A DNA stretch of 64,000 bases from contig OX465281.1 in assembly GCA_949987705.1 (NCBI GenBank), forward strand, positions 28,566,942 through 28,630,941, written 5' to 3'. The position numbers and the translations under genes are program-made. Of the stretch, positions 21,291-33,149 are shown piece by piece. The notes under the pieces are model-generated. The model did no database searches. It saw only the letters and a list, made by a program, of their open reading frames with translations, and was not told where the DNA came from. Position 1 is the stretch's first letter, and every line of letters starts with the position of its first letter. This stretch comes from Thereva unica (Eukaryota; Arthropoda; Insecta; Diptera; Therevidae).

Positions 21291-23098
21291 AACCTTGCGT
21301 TTGAACTCTTAGGTGCTGCATGAGTTGTTCTGTAACGGGGCGGGTCATTCCTTGATTCCAAATTCACTGTTCACTGTATATTAGGCACTTTAAAAAAAAA
21401 TCACTTGAGAAATAGAAAAAATTGGGGGAGAAAAATGGGAAGTAAGTTTTTGGATTCCTACTGAAGTTTTTTTCTGATGATCGAGTCGCCGGAAAGAAAA
21501 AAATAAAATAAGACATTTTTTTTCATGATTACTCAACGAATATTATTACGGATAGATTTTTTTTTGTCCTTTAGTACGGGAATAAGTTTTAATCCGGCCG
21601 TAGTAAAGTTATTATCGGTAATACGGACTCTTTTCCCGGGTGCGTAACAAAAAGAAGAAATTTTATTGAAAAATACTCCAGGATTGGCGACTTGAGGTGG
21701 GAGGATGCATCAAAGCCGGCCTGTAGCTTCATAGGGCGGATGCAGCTCGCAAGATTTGAAGAACTGAAGAAAATTAAATGCTGATGGTTGCATCCTAGGG
21801 GTGAAAACCAGAAATTTGAAGACTCGGAGGGACGTATCTTACCGAAGAGAATTGTACCACCAGATCGAAAAGGTGTTTAGGAGGTCAGGCCGTATCGGCA
21901 GTTACCAAACTGTAAGTAATAGTAGTAGAATTGTTTTTGGTGACGTCGTTGGCGAAAGTGGTACATGGTTCAAGAGTACGAAGAAATCACCCGGTATGGA
22001 AGGAAGTCCGATTGGATACTGGTATGTTAGCCTGTGTTGAGAGACGGTGCCGAGAGAACAATACGGTGTTATTGAAGGCGCCCGACACCGTGAACCTAAT
22101 TTTGGACAAGTACGGAAGTTTTCAGGGTGCAGATGCCCCTTTTGATTGTTAATTGGATATTAAAATAAGTTTTTCATTTAGTTATTTGTCAGAGGTTACA
22201 TACTGTTTAAATATTCATATGTTGAATTGATTTGATTCGATGACATTGTTTTTTTGTCTTTCCGACTAGTTAGTTACACCATACACTATACGATAACAAA
22301 TTATCACAATCCTTTTGATTTTTTTTTGCATTTAGTTATTTGTTTGTGTCTTTTTTTTGTAGGGAGTAGGAAATTAAAAAAACTCCTACTTATAACCAAT
22401 GGTGATATGATTTATCTTGTTGTTTTGTGTTTTAATGAAAAATGTATTAGTTTTTCCATTGGTGGTTGAATTTTCCCCATGTGTACAAACAATTAGTTAT
22501 TAACCAACGTGGTCTGTAAGAATTTATGTGTAAAAAAGGCAAGCTGATCAGCGGGTCTTCGTTGTTCGAATTATTGTGGTTGTTTTATAGAACTAAGTTG
22601 TTATCACCTTGTTTCGTTCATGGATTTTGTGCATATGATGGAATAATTACTAAATTTTGACATAAAAGAATTTTTTTTTCTTTGTCATATCGTTCATCAT
22701 TGGTAACAATTTTTTTTCTTGGGAGTGAGATTTCAGCATGATGGTCTAGATTTCGATGATGGGGGAGCAGCGGATGATTATCCTCACTCTGATTTCTAGG
22801 TTGCAGGTACTCTAAATTGGTAGATCAGTCTTCTGCGCGTACCAGGATGGGGGGACGCTCACAACCAGGTAAATGGTGGTGCAAGAGGATAGGTGGTATT
22901 TCCGGGGTCGCCACACCACGACCCCAGACGAGCAGCCTTTCTCGGGAGGCCCCCGGATACCGCTTTAATGTGACCCTTTTGGAGAACAATTATTAAATTG
23001 TTAGTTTTTGTGTGGAAGTCGGAGGTTGGTCTCTTCGGGCAACCAACCCGAGGCTTCATCACAGTTCTTGTTATAAACGAATTTTTAAACCATTATAG
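21291..23098. other. Unassigned DNA
   Basis: ORFs at 21801-22152 (79 and 73 codons, overlapping) have no recognisable family. 22700-22990 is less AT-rich but has no identifiable domain on either strand. Confidence 0.4.
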
Positions 23099-23213
23099 AT
23101 TCCACTCAAAGGCATGTTTGGGTAGATTCTCGTTCTCGCGTTGCAAGGTTTGGCCATTTCAATCCCACTTTCTTCGTCTATCCTTTTGACCGACACGGCG
23201 CCATAGTTTCGTA
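23099..23213 (-). pseudogene. LINE-B fragment (C-terminal RT region)
   Basis: It aligns with 8636-8761 ('tagattctcgttctcgcgtt', 'gcaaggt', 'cacggcgccatagtt'), with one ~12 bp deletion. It encodes part of the RRRKWNWVGHTLRR region. Confidence 0.7.
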
Positions 23214-23239
23214 ATGCTGACATTTCCTCAACTATCGAC

Positions 23240-23550
23240 CCATTGAGACACAGTAGGACGCAGCCCTGACAAAACTTTATCGCTATTATCCTCAACGTTT
23301 GTTCCACCAAAATAAACACCTACACCTGTGGCAATGTTACACCTACAACAACCGTTTGCCAACAGAGCAACTCGACTAAGGAACAATATTTCGCAGTCAG
23401 TATTCCCGAACACCTACAATATCCCAAAGTCTAATAGCAGTGCTCATCGCCATCTCCTCTAACATCCCCTAACTCCTCAGACCAACCCTCAAACAAGCTT
23501 ACTACAAGAAAATGCACCATGACGTAACAATTACATGATGGACTGCTAAA
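23240..23550 (+). pseudogene. LINE-A C-terminal fragment
   Basis: It aligns with 38583-38960. Landmarks are 'tttatcgctattat', 'caactcgactaaggaacaat' (the TTRLWND region), 'cagtattcccgaacacctac' and the 3' UTR 'aagcttactac'. Indels break the frame. It follows a LINE-B fragment on the opposite strand. Confidence 0.7.
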
Positions 23551-23951
23551 AAACGAAAGCAACTCCAGAAGTGCCGTTCCACCCCCACAGCGAAAGATAT
23601 GACAAAATGCGACTCCAAAGCAAATTTATTTATTTATTTATTTATTTTTTTGGTAAGTGCACACAAGATACAAATCTTTTAGAGTACAATATTACAAACT
23701 TGAAAAGTAGGAAAAAAAAGAGAGAAAAAAGACAGGAAAATACAAATAAAAAGAAAGAAAACTATTGCAATGTTATACGAAACTAATTAAAACTAAATAA
23801 AACTAAATATGAATTTGACCACTCGCGAGAAGACAACAGACACGAAATTAAAAAAAAAAAAAAATATTAAACTTAACCAACAGAAAAATGCTTTAAAAGT
23901 TTGCTTCTGAAAACCGCCGCTGAAGAGGCTCCCCTTATAGAGGGAGGCAAA

Positions 23952-26096
23952 TTATTCCAGTCTGATTGAGTGCAAGAAGTAGGATCGACCACCAATTCTG
24001 CTCTTGTATAAAGGTATACGGAAGCTTAACAGGCGACGTGACTGTAACGGTACTATAAAATTAGTCAAGTACTTGGGATTACTGGTAAAATGTACCTTGT
24101 AGAGTAAACATAATGCATGTATGTCAAGGTAAGACAAGAACTCGCAGGGGATGAGAAATTTGCGATAAGTCGAAACATGGGCATTTCGTCGTAAGCCAAA
24201 ACAGAATCTAATGCAGTCATTAAATGCCACATTCAGACGACGCCTGCAAATGGCATCCAAGGCAATATAACTCGAGATGCCGTACAAAAAATGCGGCATG
24301 ATGAGGCTCTTTACCAGTCTTAGGCGTGACTGTTGAGGTAGGAGTTTACCAAATAACCATAGCCTTCGAAGGCAACTATAAACTTTACTAAGGATCAGCG
24401 AGACGTGGTCGCAACAAGTCAACGTTGAGTTCACCATAATACCCAAATTCGTAGCTTTATTCAAAATACGTAGAGGAGTATCATCAATTGTGATAGTATT
24501 TAGCTCATGGGCATTAACTGAGCGACGGCTGATAAATAGTGCCACGGACTTGGTAGGATTGAGTCGAAGATAGTTATTAGACGCCCAGCTTGAGATACTG
24601 CGCAAGTCATCATTCACTCTTTTAATGCATTCACTTAGCTTATCAGATGAAGATGAGGTACTATATAGTTGCGTATCATCAGCAAAGAAGTGAAAACAAC
24701 AGTTCCGGATGACAGTAGACATATCATTCGTGAATAATGTGTAGAGCAAAGGTCCGAGAACAGAGCCCTGCGGTACTCCTGATGGCACAGGAAGAAAAGA
24801 TGAGTACTTGTCATTGAACTTGATGCCCTGAGACCTGTTGGAGAGGAATGAGGAGGGGAGGGAGATAGCAGAGGACGAGAAATGGAAGAGACCAGCAAGT
24901 TTATACAGCAAGAGTTTATGATTAACGGTGTCAAAGGCTTTTGAGAAATCAAGCAGAAGCAATACCGCGGTCTCGTTATCATCCAACTTAGCTCGAATAT
25001 CCGTGGTGACCTTCAGCAGTGCAGTCTCACAACTATGAAATCGCCTAAAGCCAGATTGCCATTCACACAGTAAATTACGTTCAACAAGAAAGGATTGAAT
25101 CTGATCATACATAATTCTCTCCAGAACCTTGGACAGGTAGGATAAGATACTAATTGGCCTGAAGTCAGATATGTCAGAGGGAGAGGTTTTTTTAGGTATT
25201 GGCACAATGAACGCTTTCTTCCATGCACAGGGAAATACAGAATAGGTTAGGCAGCAATGGAATATGTGAGTAACTGCATCGATCACATATGGTATGATAA
25301 GCTTGAAAAATTGAGGTTCAACACCATCAATACCAGTGGCATTTGAACGAACAGAATTTAGCGATGCAAGCACTTCGGCCGTATCCACACATCTAAAGCT
25401 GAAGCCTTCAAACGAGAGTGCAGCTCTCTGTTCTAGATTAGTATCTAAGGGCATTAACGGTTGGATAAATGATTGATTCATAAGCTCGGTGTCGAGGTTA
25501 AGGTCGCTAGCATTTGCAGGCCCACTATGTATTCCAAATTTACGTATATTCTTCCATACTTGTTTAGGTGGCAGGTCAGAATTAAGCTTAACCGCATAGA
25601 ATTCCCGCTTAGCGAGACGAATTTTTTTGTTAGCCATATTACGGATGTGCTTATACCTACTGAAAGATTCAGTAGTTCTCAGCCGTCTGTACCTACGACA
25701 AAGGAGTTCACGTTCCAGGATTAGCAGCCTTACTTCGGCATTAAACCAAGGACAGTTATGACATTCCGGCTTCTTACGAATTCGTTTGAGTGGAACATAC
25801 TCATTGAAAACAGCTAAAATAAGGGAAGTGAACACCTGTACTTTCTCGTCAATCGAGTGTAGACTAAATATCGCGTTTAGAGGTAAAGAGAGGCATTTCT
25901 GGTAAATGGTTTCATAATCAATATTTCTATAATCCCTGTATGTGATGAATTGATGAGAGGCCGATGCTGAGCATGAAAATCTCACAGATAGAAAAAGGAA
26001 GTCATGGTCGAATAGGCTGGGAGGTGAAAGTTGACTCCAACGAACCACCCTTTCAACGCTCGAAGTGGCAAGAACGTCAAGCAAAGAAGGCCGCAT
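23952..26096 (-). pseudogene. LINE-E reverse transcriptase ORF, 714 codons
   Basis: This is the longest uninterrupted RT frame on the minus strand. It holds the endonuclease end and linker (residues ~1-200), the fingers block (SDISDFRPISILSYLSKVLE), motif A LLLLDFSKAFDTVNH (catalytic Asp at ~383), motif B GVPQGSVLGP, and motif C FFADD (Asp 473-474). After the thumb it ends at SIRLE. The expected family C-terminus (WNNLPPSIRGASSAAVFR) follows at once in another frame, implying a ~2 bp deletion near 23968. The endonuclease N-terminal half lies upstream in a different frame, with a shift near 26115. The RT core looks intact but the whole ORF is not. Confidence 0.85.
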
Positions 26097-26103
26097 GCAA
26101 TTA

Positions 26104-26835
26104 TTAAACGTTGGGAGATTGTGTCAACAAATTGGAATAACCATGTGAACGTACTGCTTCTACGGTTTGACTTAAGCAGGTCAACATTGAGATCTCCAGC
26201 CATATGAATATCTCTATACTGCCTACCAAGCCTAGAGAGAATGCTAGAGAGCTCTTCAGCATTGACTTCATTGAACGAATTGGGCGGGCAGTACACAGAT
26301 ACAAGCAAACACAAGTCAGTGTGCGTTTTGACCTCGACAACAATGAACTCACACTGATCACCGGTGGATCTGTAGATGATTTTCGACGGCAATGGCCTCG
26401 ATTCCCAGATCCGACGGGAGGGAAGTGAGTGAGGATTTGACACTTTGCGATTCTCAAATCCGCAGTCCCGGATTGGTTTAAATCGAAAATTCGGAGTGAA
26501 GACTCACGCGATAATGAAATATATGATGTCGGATTATCTCAGGCGCATTTGTCGTTCAAATCCGCAGAAAATTTGTTGCGGATCACACTTTTACAGCGCG
26601 GAAAATGTCAAAATGTCAAATCCGCAACTCACTTCTTTCCCGTCGGATCTGGGAATCGAGGCCAATGATTTGGAAACGTAGACAGCCACACCCCCTCCAA
26701 TTCTATCAGGTCTGTCATTACGATGAATGGTAAAGTTAGGTAGATGCACATAAGAACAAGGGATATCACTATTTAACCACGTCTCAGTGACCAAAAACGC
26801 ATTCACTCTAGTGTTATCAAACATTTCCCTCAAGT
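26104..26835 (-). pseudogene. LINE-E APE-type endonuclease (split by MITE)
   Basis: The upstream half (26835-26664) reads REMFDNTRVNAFLVTETWLN...RNDRPDRIGGGVAVYV, with the catalytic TETWL Glu. The downstream half (26393-26125) reads EFIVVEVKTHTDLCLLVSVY and then HMAGDLNVDLL, where the GDFN motif appears as GDLN. Taking out the MITE at 26394-26663 and one TSD copy reunites the two halves without a frame change. A further shift near 26115 separates it from the RT frame. Confidence 0.8.
26394..26663. mobile_element. 270 bp MITE with ~50 bp TIRs and 3 bp TSD (AAT)
   Basis: The left end GGCCTCGATTCCCAGATCCG is repeated as the reverse complement at the right end. TIR similarity runs ~50 bp inward ('gaagtgagt', 'ggatttgaca'). 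The flanks are AAT at 26391-26393 and 26664-26666. A 3 bp A/T-rich TSD and a GG-starting TIR fit PIF/Harbinger-type MITEs (inference). The interior has no transposase. It sits inside the LINE-E endonuclease, so it is younger than that LINE copy. Confidence 0.85.
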
Positions 26836-27039
26836 CATCAATCTAACCAGCAATACTCTAAAATTTACCAGCAATACTCTAAAATAGTAGCCACACCACT
26901 CTTACATTGAACGACACAAATGTTGCTCCTTCCGTAATAATTCTTTTTTCCAGGTGAGGTTGTTAGCCTCACGCCAACATTACTTGGAAGGGAGTAGCCT
27001 AAGCCTATTCTCTCTCGTAGGATAACTATCAGTGGCCAC

Positions 27040-27420
27040 CGCTAGGATGTTATAATCGCATTTCTATCAGTCCGAAATAGTTGCGGGACTTGCATATTAT
27101 GTTACATGTTATTCCCCCTATTTCGCTGATGACTGACCATCTGCAACTCTACTCACACATATCATATCTCACGCATATTTCAGTCCTTCTCTTCCTGTAC
27201 ACTACGGTCCAGAAGTTCGTTTGTGGAACTCGTTTGCGGAGCAGTCATCTATCATGAGTGTTTCTGAACTCTTACGACACCCTAAAGCTCAAAAGTAAGA
27301 TTGGTCTATCTCCTCCCAGTCCCTATACTTACCTTAATTTTTCGTTTTATCCTTCAAACTAGACTTACTACTAGACATTACTGCATGACCTTAACGTCTT
27401 TTTTACTAAGATAGACTAAA
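27040..27420 (+). pseudogene. LINE-A C-terminal and 3' UTR fragment
   Basis: 'acggtccagaagttcgtttg' aligns with the IRFRSSFMNRT region at 38752. It is followed by 'gtggaactcgtttgcgga' and the 3' UTR landmark 'agacttactactagacatta'. Multiple indels are present. Confidence 0.6.
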
Positions 27421-27512
27421 GCTCAGAGGTAAACTCCTTGGTACTGCCGACAGTTCTATCGTTTAGTGCAATGTCGGGCAGCAAGCTTGATTCGGAAAGA
27501 TAGCGGTGAGTG
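27421..27512 (-). repeat. SINE 3' tail remnant
   Basis: 'ttggtactgccgacag' and 'tgcaatgtcgggcagcaagc' are the reverse complement of the SINE1/SINE2 tail, which has a GACATTGCAC-like string and CGGCAGTAC. The matching tRNA-like head could be the one at 28125-28265, which would imply a ~600 bp insertion between them. Confidence 0.5.
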
Positions 27513-28124
27513 AAAAACGGTCAACACCAACATCAACACGCGGTGTTCTTCTATCGCCCATTCCATTCAATCCCAGCGGAAAATGGAGTGCTCCAATAGC
27601 CATGTTTTAGCGCTCGTTAAAAAGCTTACAGTGCTCCCGTTCCCAATCCAGTTCCTATTCAATAGACATTCCTATAGAATGTGATTACAGAGGAACATAC
27701 CTTTTTATATTGCTTCTAGGAGCGTTCTAGGAGCATTATAAAAACGATTTTTAATAATCTTTTGCTTTCCAAGTGCGAGTTTGGTTTTACCAAAGCAGTT
27801 TCCCAACTAAATTCTAAACACTTCCAAAGCTGCTTGTCCTCTCCGTATCGAACGAGAGCCGTTCCATTGAGTATGCTATTGTTACCCTATATGGCCGGTA
27901 AGAAAATTTCCGGTTTTCTTCGTTCTATAAAACTTATGAAAACTCCAGTAATGCTCCTTCGGTAGCATATTTAACAGCGCTCCAAATAAGCTTCCCTGAG
28001 CAGCGCTTCCAATTTTTCCCACTAGGATACTACCGGGATAAACCACAGACTTCGGTGATCGAACCAAAGATGACTCTCTCGCTTATTATGCTTATATTCG
28101 ATAGCATGAGAATGAGCAGACATT

Positions 28125-28265
28125 CGCTGTGAAAAGGAAGGCCAGAAGAAAGAAATGTTATTTAGGTCAGAGAAGACGAAGACAAAAGACAATGACTGGG
28201 TGTAGACTGGACCCACAAACCTCTAGGGTGGTAGCGGCTATGTTAACTCATAGGCTATGGAGACC
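28125..28265 (-). mobile_element. SINE2 head, copy 1
   Basis: It shares with 34825-34945 and 60845-60970 the order 'ttaggtcag' ... 'acctctagggtggtagcgg' ... 'taactcataggctat'. On the minus strand this is a degenerate tRNA-like head followed by 'CTGACCTAAATAAC'. The B box is decayed. Confidence 0.5.
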
Positions 28266-28295
28266 GTCATGACATCTAAAAATAAAATAAAACAT

Positions 28296-28497
28296 GGCCT
28301 TACAACGGGTGAACACCAAAGGTGATTGGAGAAGCATAGTCCTCGGCTATGTGAAGGGCATCAGAAAGTTGGTTGCAGGATAGTGCGGCCGTACACCACA
28401 CACACACACGTGGTCCCATTAAAAATGTGCAAAAATTCTAAGGCCATCATATCCCCCTTAAAACTCCAAACGGCCGGCGTTCGCCCGCTGTAAGCCC
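28296..28497. mobile_element. GGCCTTAC-type MITE, two-ended copy
   Basis: The left end GGCCTTACAACGGGTGAACA pairs with the right end 'gttcgcccgctgtaagccc'. The right half aligns with 39390-39482 ('aaggccatcatatccccctt'). The element is 202 bp with a (CA)n run inside and no ORF. The flanking duplication is unclear (AT at most). Confidence 0.65.
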
Positions 28498-31400
28498 ATT
28501 TTTTCGCATTACTCGAAATGACGTATTGGTGGTAAATAGGGCAATTGATCAGACGATAACTTTTCGATTACAAATCCATAAAAATTCGCTTTACAAATCA
28601 TAATTTTTTAAGTACATATTTCAAACCTTCTGTCCATTCTTAATATTTCCAATCTCCACATTTCAAAAACTGAAAACTTAGCACCTTTCCAATAAAATCA
28701 AACGAACAAACAATGAATGCCTCTTGTGCATTATAAATCCCATAATAATTCCTTGTCAATCTTAAAAGCTTGATTACACTTGAAATTGCCCCCGGACCGA
28801 CGACGACGAAGAAGTAAGAAGACCGAAAAAACTCCACTCCACACACATATCGATGGCATCACAAATTGGAAGCCTTAAAGTTGACAGTCAGAGTCGTCCA
28901 CAAGCGCACCATTTCCTCCTTCCCAAAAACACACCCATGACTTCTGCCACCACAATAACAACAACAAGAATATAAAAAAAAAAATCCATTAAACACAACC
29001 CTCCCATCGGCAGCCTAAACACTTTTGGTAAATATTTTATTGAAACCCCCTTAAATAAAATCGAAAATCGTGAATTTTTCAACCCGAAAATAACGTATGG
29101 TTCCGTAATTCTGTAACCGCTACTCTTTTTTTTTTGGCTTGGTTATATACCCTTACCTCACACCGAAACCGAACCCATATCTCGAACATCATCCCCAACC
29201 CCCTAACCCCAGGTTGAAATTGAATCCGTCACAGTTTTTTACGTGCCACCCTGTCATAGTCGAGTCGAAAAAGCTCGTCGGGGTTAGGCTGGACTTCAGT
29301 CGCAAGAAGAAGAAGAAAGTCACACTCAAAAAGGAGCATTTCAGAGCTCAAAGTCCTTATATGAGATTGTGGTGAGTCAGGTTTGTCAGGATTGTAGAGT
29401 GGTGGTTGGAGTAAGTGGGGATGATAAGGGGTGGTTGGGGTTTCGATGGGGAGCCAGGGGCGTCTCGCATACAATCAATTTTCGTGAATAATGGATTCAT
29501 CTCAAAGATTCTCGAGACCATGAGTGTCAGTCAAGAATCCGTGACTTGGGAGCTTTCTGGGGGTGCATGGGTTTTGGGGTAGATCGACTGCGGGGGGGGG
29601 GGGGGATTGAGAGGACATGTAGGGGACAATTGTGTATGAGATTTTTGTTATTGTTGTTGTTGTGAGTGAGTTTTGAGATAGAAGGGGCGGTTTTGAAGCT
29701 TTCGCCCTCAAACAAAGTAGATAGATACCGACTGACTGACGGTAAAGGGTTCGTCGAAATGCAATCCATGCGCTCTAGAGTCTTTTGAGGTGCCTCCAGC
29801 AGAGAAGGATTTGCCTTTGTTCCTGTCGATGACTATTCCTTTTTCCCCAAGAAGACACCCACGCACTTGAAGCTTAGAATCGTGAGAGTGATATGAGAGC
29901 GGAGAATGATACAAGCTTGGGAGAGGGAGCAGCACAAGCATGGGAGAGGGAAAGACACAGAGAGACAAAGAGAGAACTTTTTTTATGAAACTTTTCTGGT
30001 GGCTTGGAAGCTTTTTAGCGCGCACCAAACTGCCCCCAGTTCTAGTAACAGAATTCACATACAGTCTACTACAGTCCATAGGACAGGGTTGAATAGGCAA
30101 CAACTGGTCCCAGGTTTTATCCAACGGAAGCAGCTTTTTTTTCTTGTGTGTGAAGTGAAAGGGTGGTCTTTCTTCAGTTCAGATTTTTTAAAAGTATAGT
30201 TTAAATACACACACACAAACACACACCTACAAAACCGAGAGAGCTTATCGCGCCCGCGTTCTTCTTGCTTATAATTGTTTGCTCCCTTCGAGGGCTCATC
30301 TGTTTCTTCTTCACTTGCTTGCTTTCTTGGTTTGGTCTACCGTGTTCTCTGGTTCCACAACCACCATACCATCCACCCCATCCCCCCACCTTCTGGCCTG
30401 GTGGAGTCGTGTCGCGCTGGAGTTCATTCAAATAGAACCGCACAGCTGAGTTTTCATTTAGTCTTTGGCCAGTGCTTGGAGAGTTCGGTATTGTGTCTAG
30501 ATCCAATAGAGCTTCGGATTTGATCCTTCGAGATTACTTTAACCAGCGCTAACTAGAAGATAGATATTCCTGTGTGACTCACCGTGTGTGTTTTTTTGGC
30601 GAGCTCTTCTATACCCTGTATACTACAGCTGGGTATTCTCTGGATGAACACGGATTCGAAGTGGTTTGATTGCGTGTAAAATTATAAAAAAAATATAAAG
30701 ATAAAGCTATATATCCACGACTTCGGCTGGAATCCCAAATAAAAATGGATCGTATCCAGATGGTCCAGCTGAGGGCGGCGAGTGCTGGTAGTACTACTAT
30801 TCGGGATTTTTGGTTGTGCATTTTCTGGGCAGTGAAGATGGAAAAGACTTGATAGATTTGAATTTTTTTTCGGGGTTTTTATTAATCTGAAAAAATATGT
30901 ACTAGTACAATCGTGTTTTTTTTTTTTTGAACAGTGTACCGTTCTCGACTTTTATATCAATTTAACATTTTGTACAAGTGCCTTGTGATGACGGACGAAC
31001 GAACGAACGAACGACACCCAGAAAGAGTGTGCCTTCCTCGATATATATATTGTACAAACCCCCAGATTATAGAAATCATGTTGTCTATCTCCTACTATAT
31101 CGGTGTGTTTTTAGGTGAATGTGAAGTCTCTTCATGTTATATCTTCCAGTATTTACTTGTCGCCTTGGAATTTGCTTATTAGGGCCAGTGTCAATTCGGT
31201 GTGTCCTTGCGCCTCCTCTTCCAGCCTATAAGCTCTATAGCAGAGATATACGACGACGAGACTTCTCATAGTGGTGCCTATTAAAATTTTTTGGGTGGAT
31301 CTGTTTACTGTTCCCAGATCAAAGTGCTTTGACTCTTAATCTCGTAATCTATATTCAGAGTTATTCAGTCAGTACAGTATATACATAGAGTATATATATA

Positions 31401-31499
31401 CAGAGTGGTGTTAGCTAGAGCCGTTTTAGAGCTTGTGCTGTGTGTGGTGATACATGATGCGGAAAAACGTTCTACAAATGACCTCTGAGGTAATTATAT
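28498..31499. other. Unique DNA, microsatellites, one candidate exon
   Basis: 29213-29371 (+) is preceded by the acceptor-like 'ccaaccccctaaccccag' and followed by the donor GTGAGTC. One frame is open across it (LKLNPSQFFTCHPVIVES then DFSRKKKKKVTLKKEHF), but the family is not recognised. Simple repeats include a G-run at 29591-29604, (CA)n near 30207-30224, (GAAC)n at 30991-31013 and (TA)n near 31392. 30200-31230 could be an untranslated exon or promoter-proximal DNA, but nothing proves it. Confidence 0.3.
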
Positions 31500-32110
31500 T
31501 TTTTTGGGAAAATATTGCTTCTTTTCAGTTTTAATTTTTTTATTTTATTTTTTTATTTATTTTTTTATTTATTTTTTTATTTATTTTTTACTTTATTTTT
31601 TTTTTTTTACTTTACATTTTTACTTTATTTTTTTACTTCATTTTTTTTATTTTATTTTTTATTTATTTCCAAACAAGCACAAATTTTTCTTTTGAAATCT
31701 GATGGTGGAAAACAGAAGTTTTTTATTTATAATTAACATTAATTGTTTTTATTATTAATTCCTGCTAAAAAATCTGCTTATGCCGCGCGAAAGGTGATAT
31801 CTTTATTTTATTTACAAATCTGGCTGCGATAGTATCGAAATCCAAAGCAGGGAATTTTTTATGTAATATATTTTTTTTTATTTTCTGTTTTATACTTAAA
31901 AGTTTATTTATCATCATTTTTAAAAGAAACAATTTTTTTATCGCAATTTTTTCTTTAAGTTTACACAAATATTTATTTTTTTTTTATTAAAATTTGTTTT
32001 TGATGTTTACTTTATTAAATTTTTTACATTTTTATTTTTTAATTTTTTTTTTTTTTAAATTTAATTTTAATAATTTTTGTTTTTTTATTTTTACTTTAAG
32101 TCTTAAGATT
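31500..32110. repeat. T-rich low-complexity region
   Basis: Long (TTTTATTT)-type runs occupy 31530-31670 and 31850-32110. ORFs rich in Phe or Lys in this stretch are compositional artefacts. Confidence 0.8.
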
Positions 32111-32764
32111 AAAGTATAAAAGTGGTTCTTGCATGCTATCTCTAAAAACTTACATATAAACAAATTAAAAGAATTATACAAAAAAATAAACCAAAAAATA
32201 ATAACTTCCCCCAAAATTTATAGTTTTGTGAAAGCTACTAAATTTCAGGCTAATTCTGTTAAAACAAAATGATGCCATGTTGTTAATGTCTCGAGAGTTT
32301 TTCGTTCTTTTTTTCTACTTTGGTATTTTTTGGATTTTCGTAAATCATGGATTTTTATTTGGCGGAGAGAGTAGAGTCCCCATGTAGTATCTAGTAGTAA
32401 TGCTCATATATTTTATTGGTGGGCTTGCCACTAGACAATTTTGCTATAAATATCGTTGTTGGGTAGGTGGGTAGTGACATTCATCCCTATTGTTATGTTT
32501 GGATTAGTTTTTGAGATATGGTAAAAATGTAAGATTAATATATTGTTAAAGGGATTTTTTTTTTGATTTTTTATTTCTTAAAGTTTGTTTTTGTTTAAAA
32601 AATATAGGGGGTTGTTTTTGAAAAATAAGGGTATATCTTAATCAAATGGAATATTTACTTGATTGATCGGAGTTTTTATTATGTAATCTATAAATGTTAC
32701 ATAAAAATACTTGAAAAAAAATTTGTTACCATACACAAAGTGGAGTAGAAAATATTGTAAAATT
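32111..32764. other. AT-rich DNA, nothing recognised
   Basis: No coding, RNA or repeat signal could be supported. Confidence 0.5.
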
Positions 32765-33130
32765 CTACTCTTCTTTTTTGTGTAATAAAATCAGGCTAAG
32801 AAATCACTCTTTCTTCCAATAATCTGTCATGTCGTTCGCGGTTCTTGGTGCAATATATAGTAGTAAGTTTAGTTGGGAGAATGGAAGATAATGTGGTAGG
32901 TTATGGAGGTCTCCATGGTGATGATCCTTACATTTGAATGCTACGATTTTGTATGAGTTCGGGAAAACTATTTGTGAAAGATTGTTCCATAGTCGAGTGC
33001 TTCTATACATAAAATTAACTTCTAGATCGGAATGTGTGGTTAACGGAGGACGAGGGTGTAGGAGTAGATAACATTATTGGGCTAGTTTTTTATTGCGGAA
33101 AATATATAGCAGTTCAGGCAATAAGGACAT
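32765..33130 (-). pseudogene. LINE-A C-terminus and 3' UTR, minus-strand fragment
   Basis: The minus frame gives STRLWNNLSQIVFPNSYKIV, the conserved LINE-A C-terminal block. The 3' UTR landmarks follow ('ttactactatatattgcacc', 'gaacgacatgac' on the minus strand), then an A-rich end near 32770. The upstream coding part is truncated. Confidence 0.75.
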
Positions 33131-33149
33131 TCATTTAAGCAAAACTAGG

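Larger units (their letters stand above)
23628..26870 (-). mobile_element. LINE-E (CR1/L2-like non-LTR retrotransposon)
   Basis: This is a nearly complete minus-strand LINE. Endonuclease starts near 26835, RT ORF lies at 26096-23952, a short C-terminal piece continues in another frame to ~23876, then a 3' UTR, ending in (AAAT)n at 23626-23650. The simple-repeat tail and the RT motif set point to the CR1/L2/Daphne part of the Jockey superfamily, with no RNase H. A 270 bp MITE interrupts the endonuclease, and a 22 bp tandem duplication with a TAG stop lies just upstream of the endonuclease (26843-26888). Confidence 0.85.

Noticed and set aside
31504..32214. Phe-rich and Lys-rich ORFs
   Set aside because: Low-complexity T-rich DNA translated in stop-poor frames.
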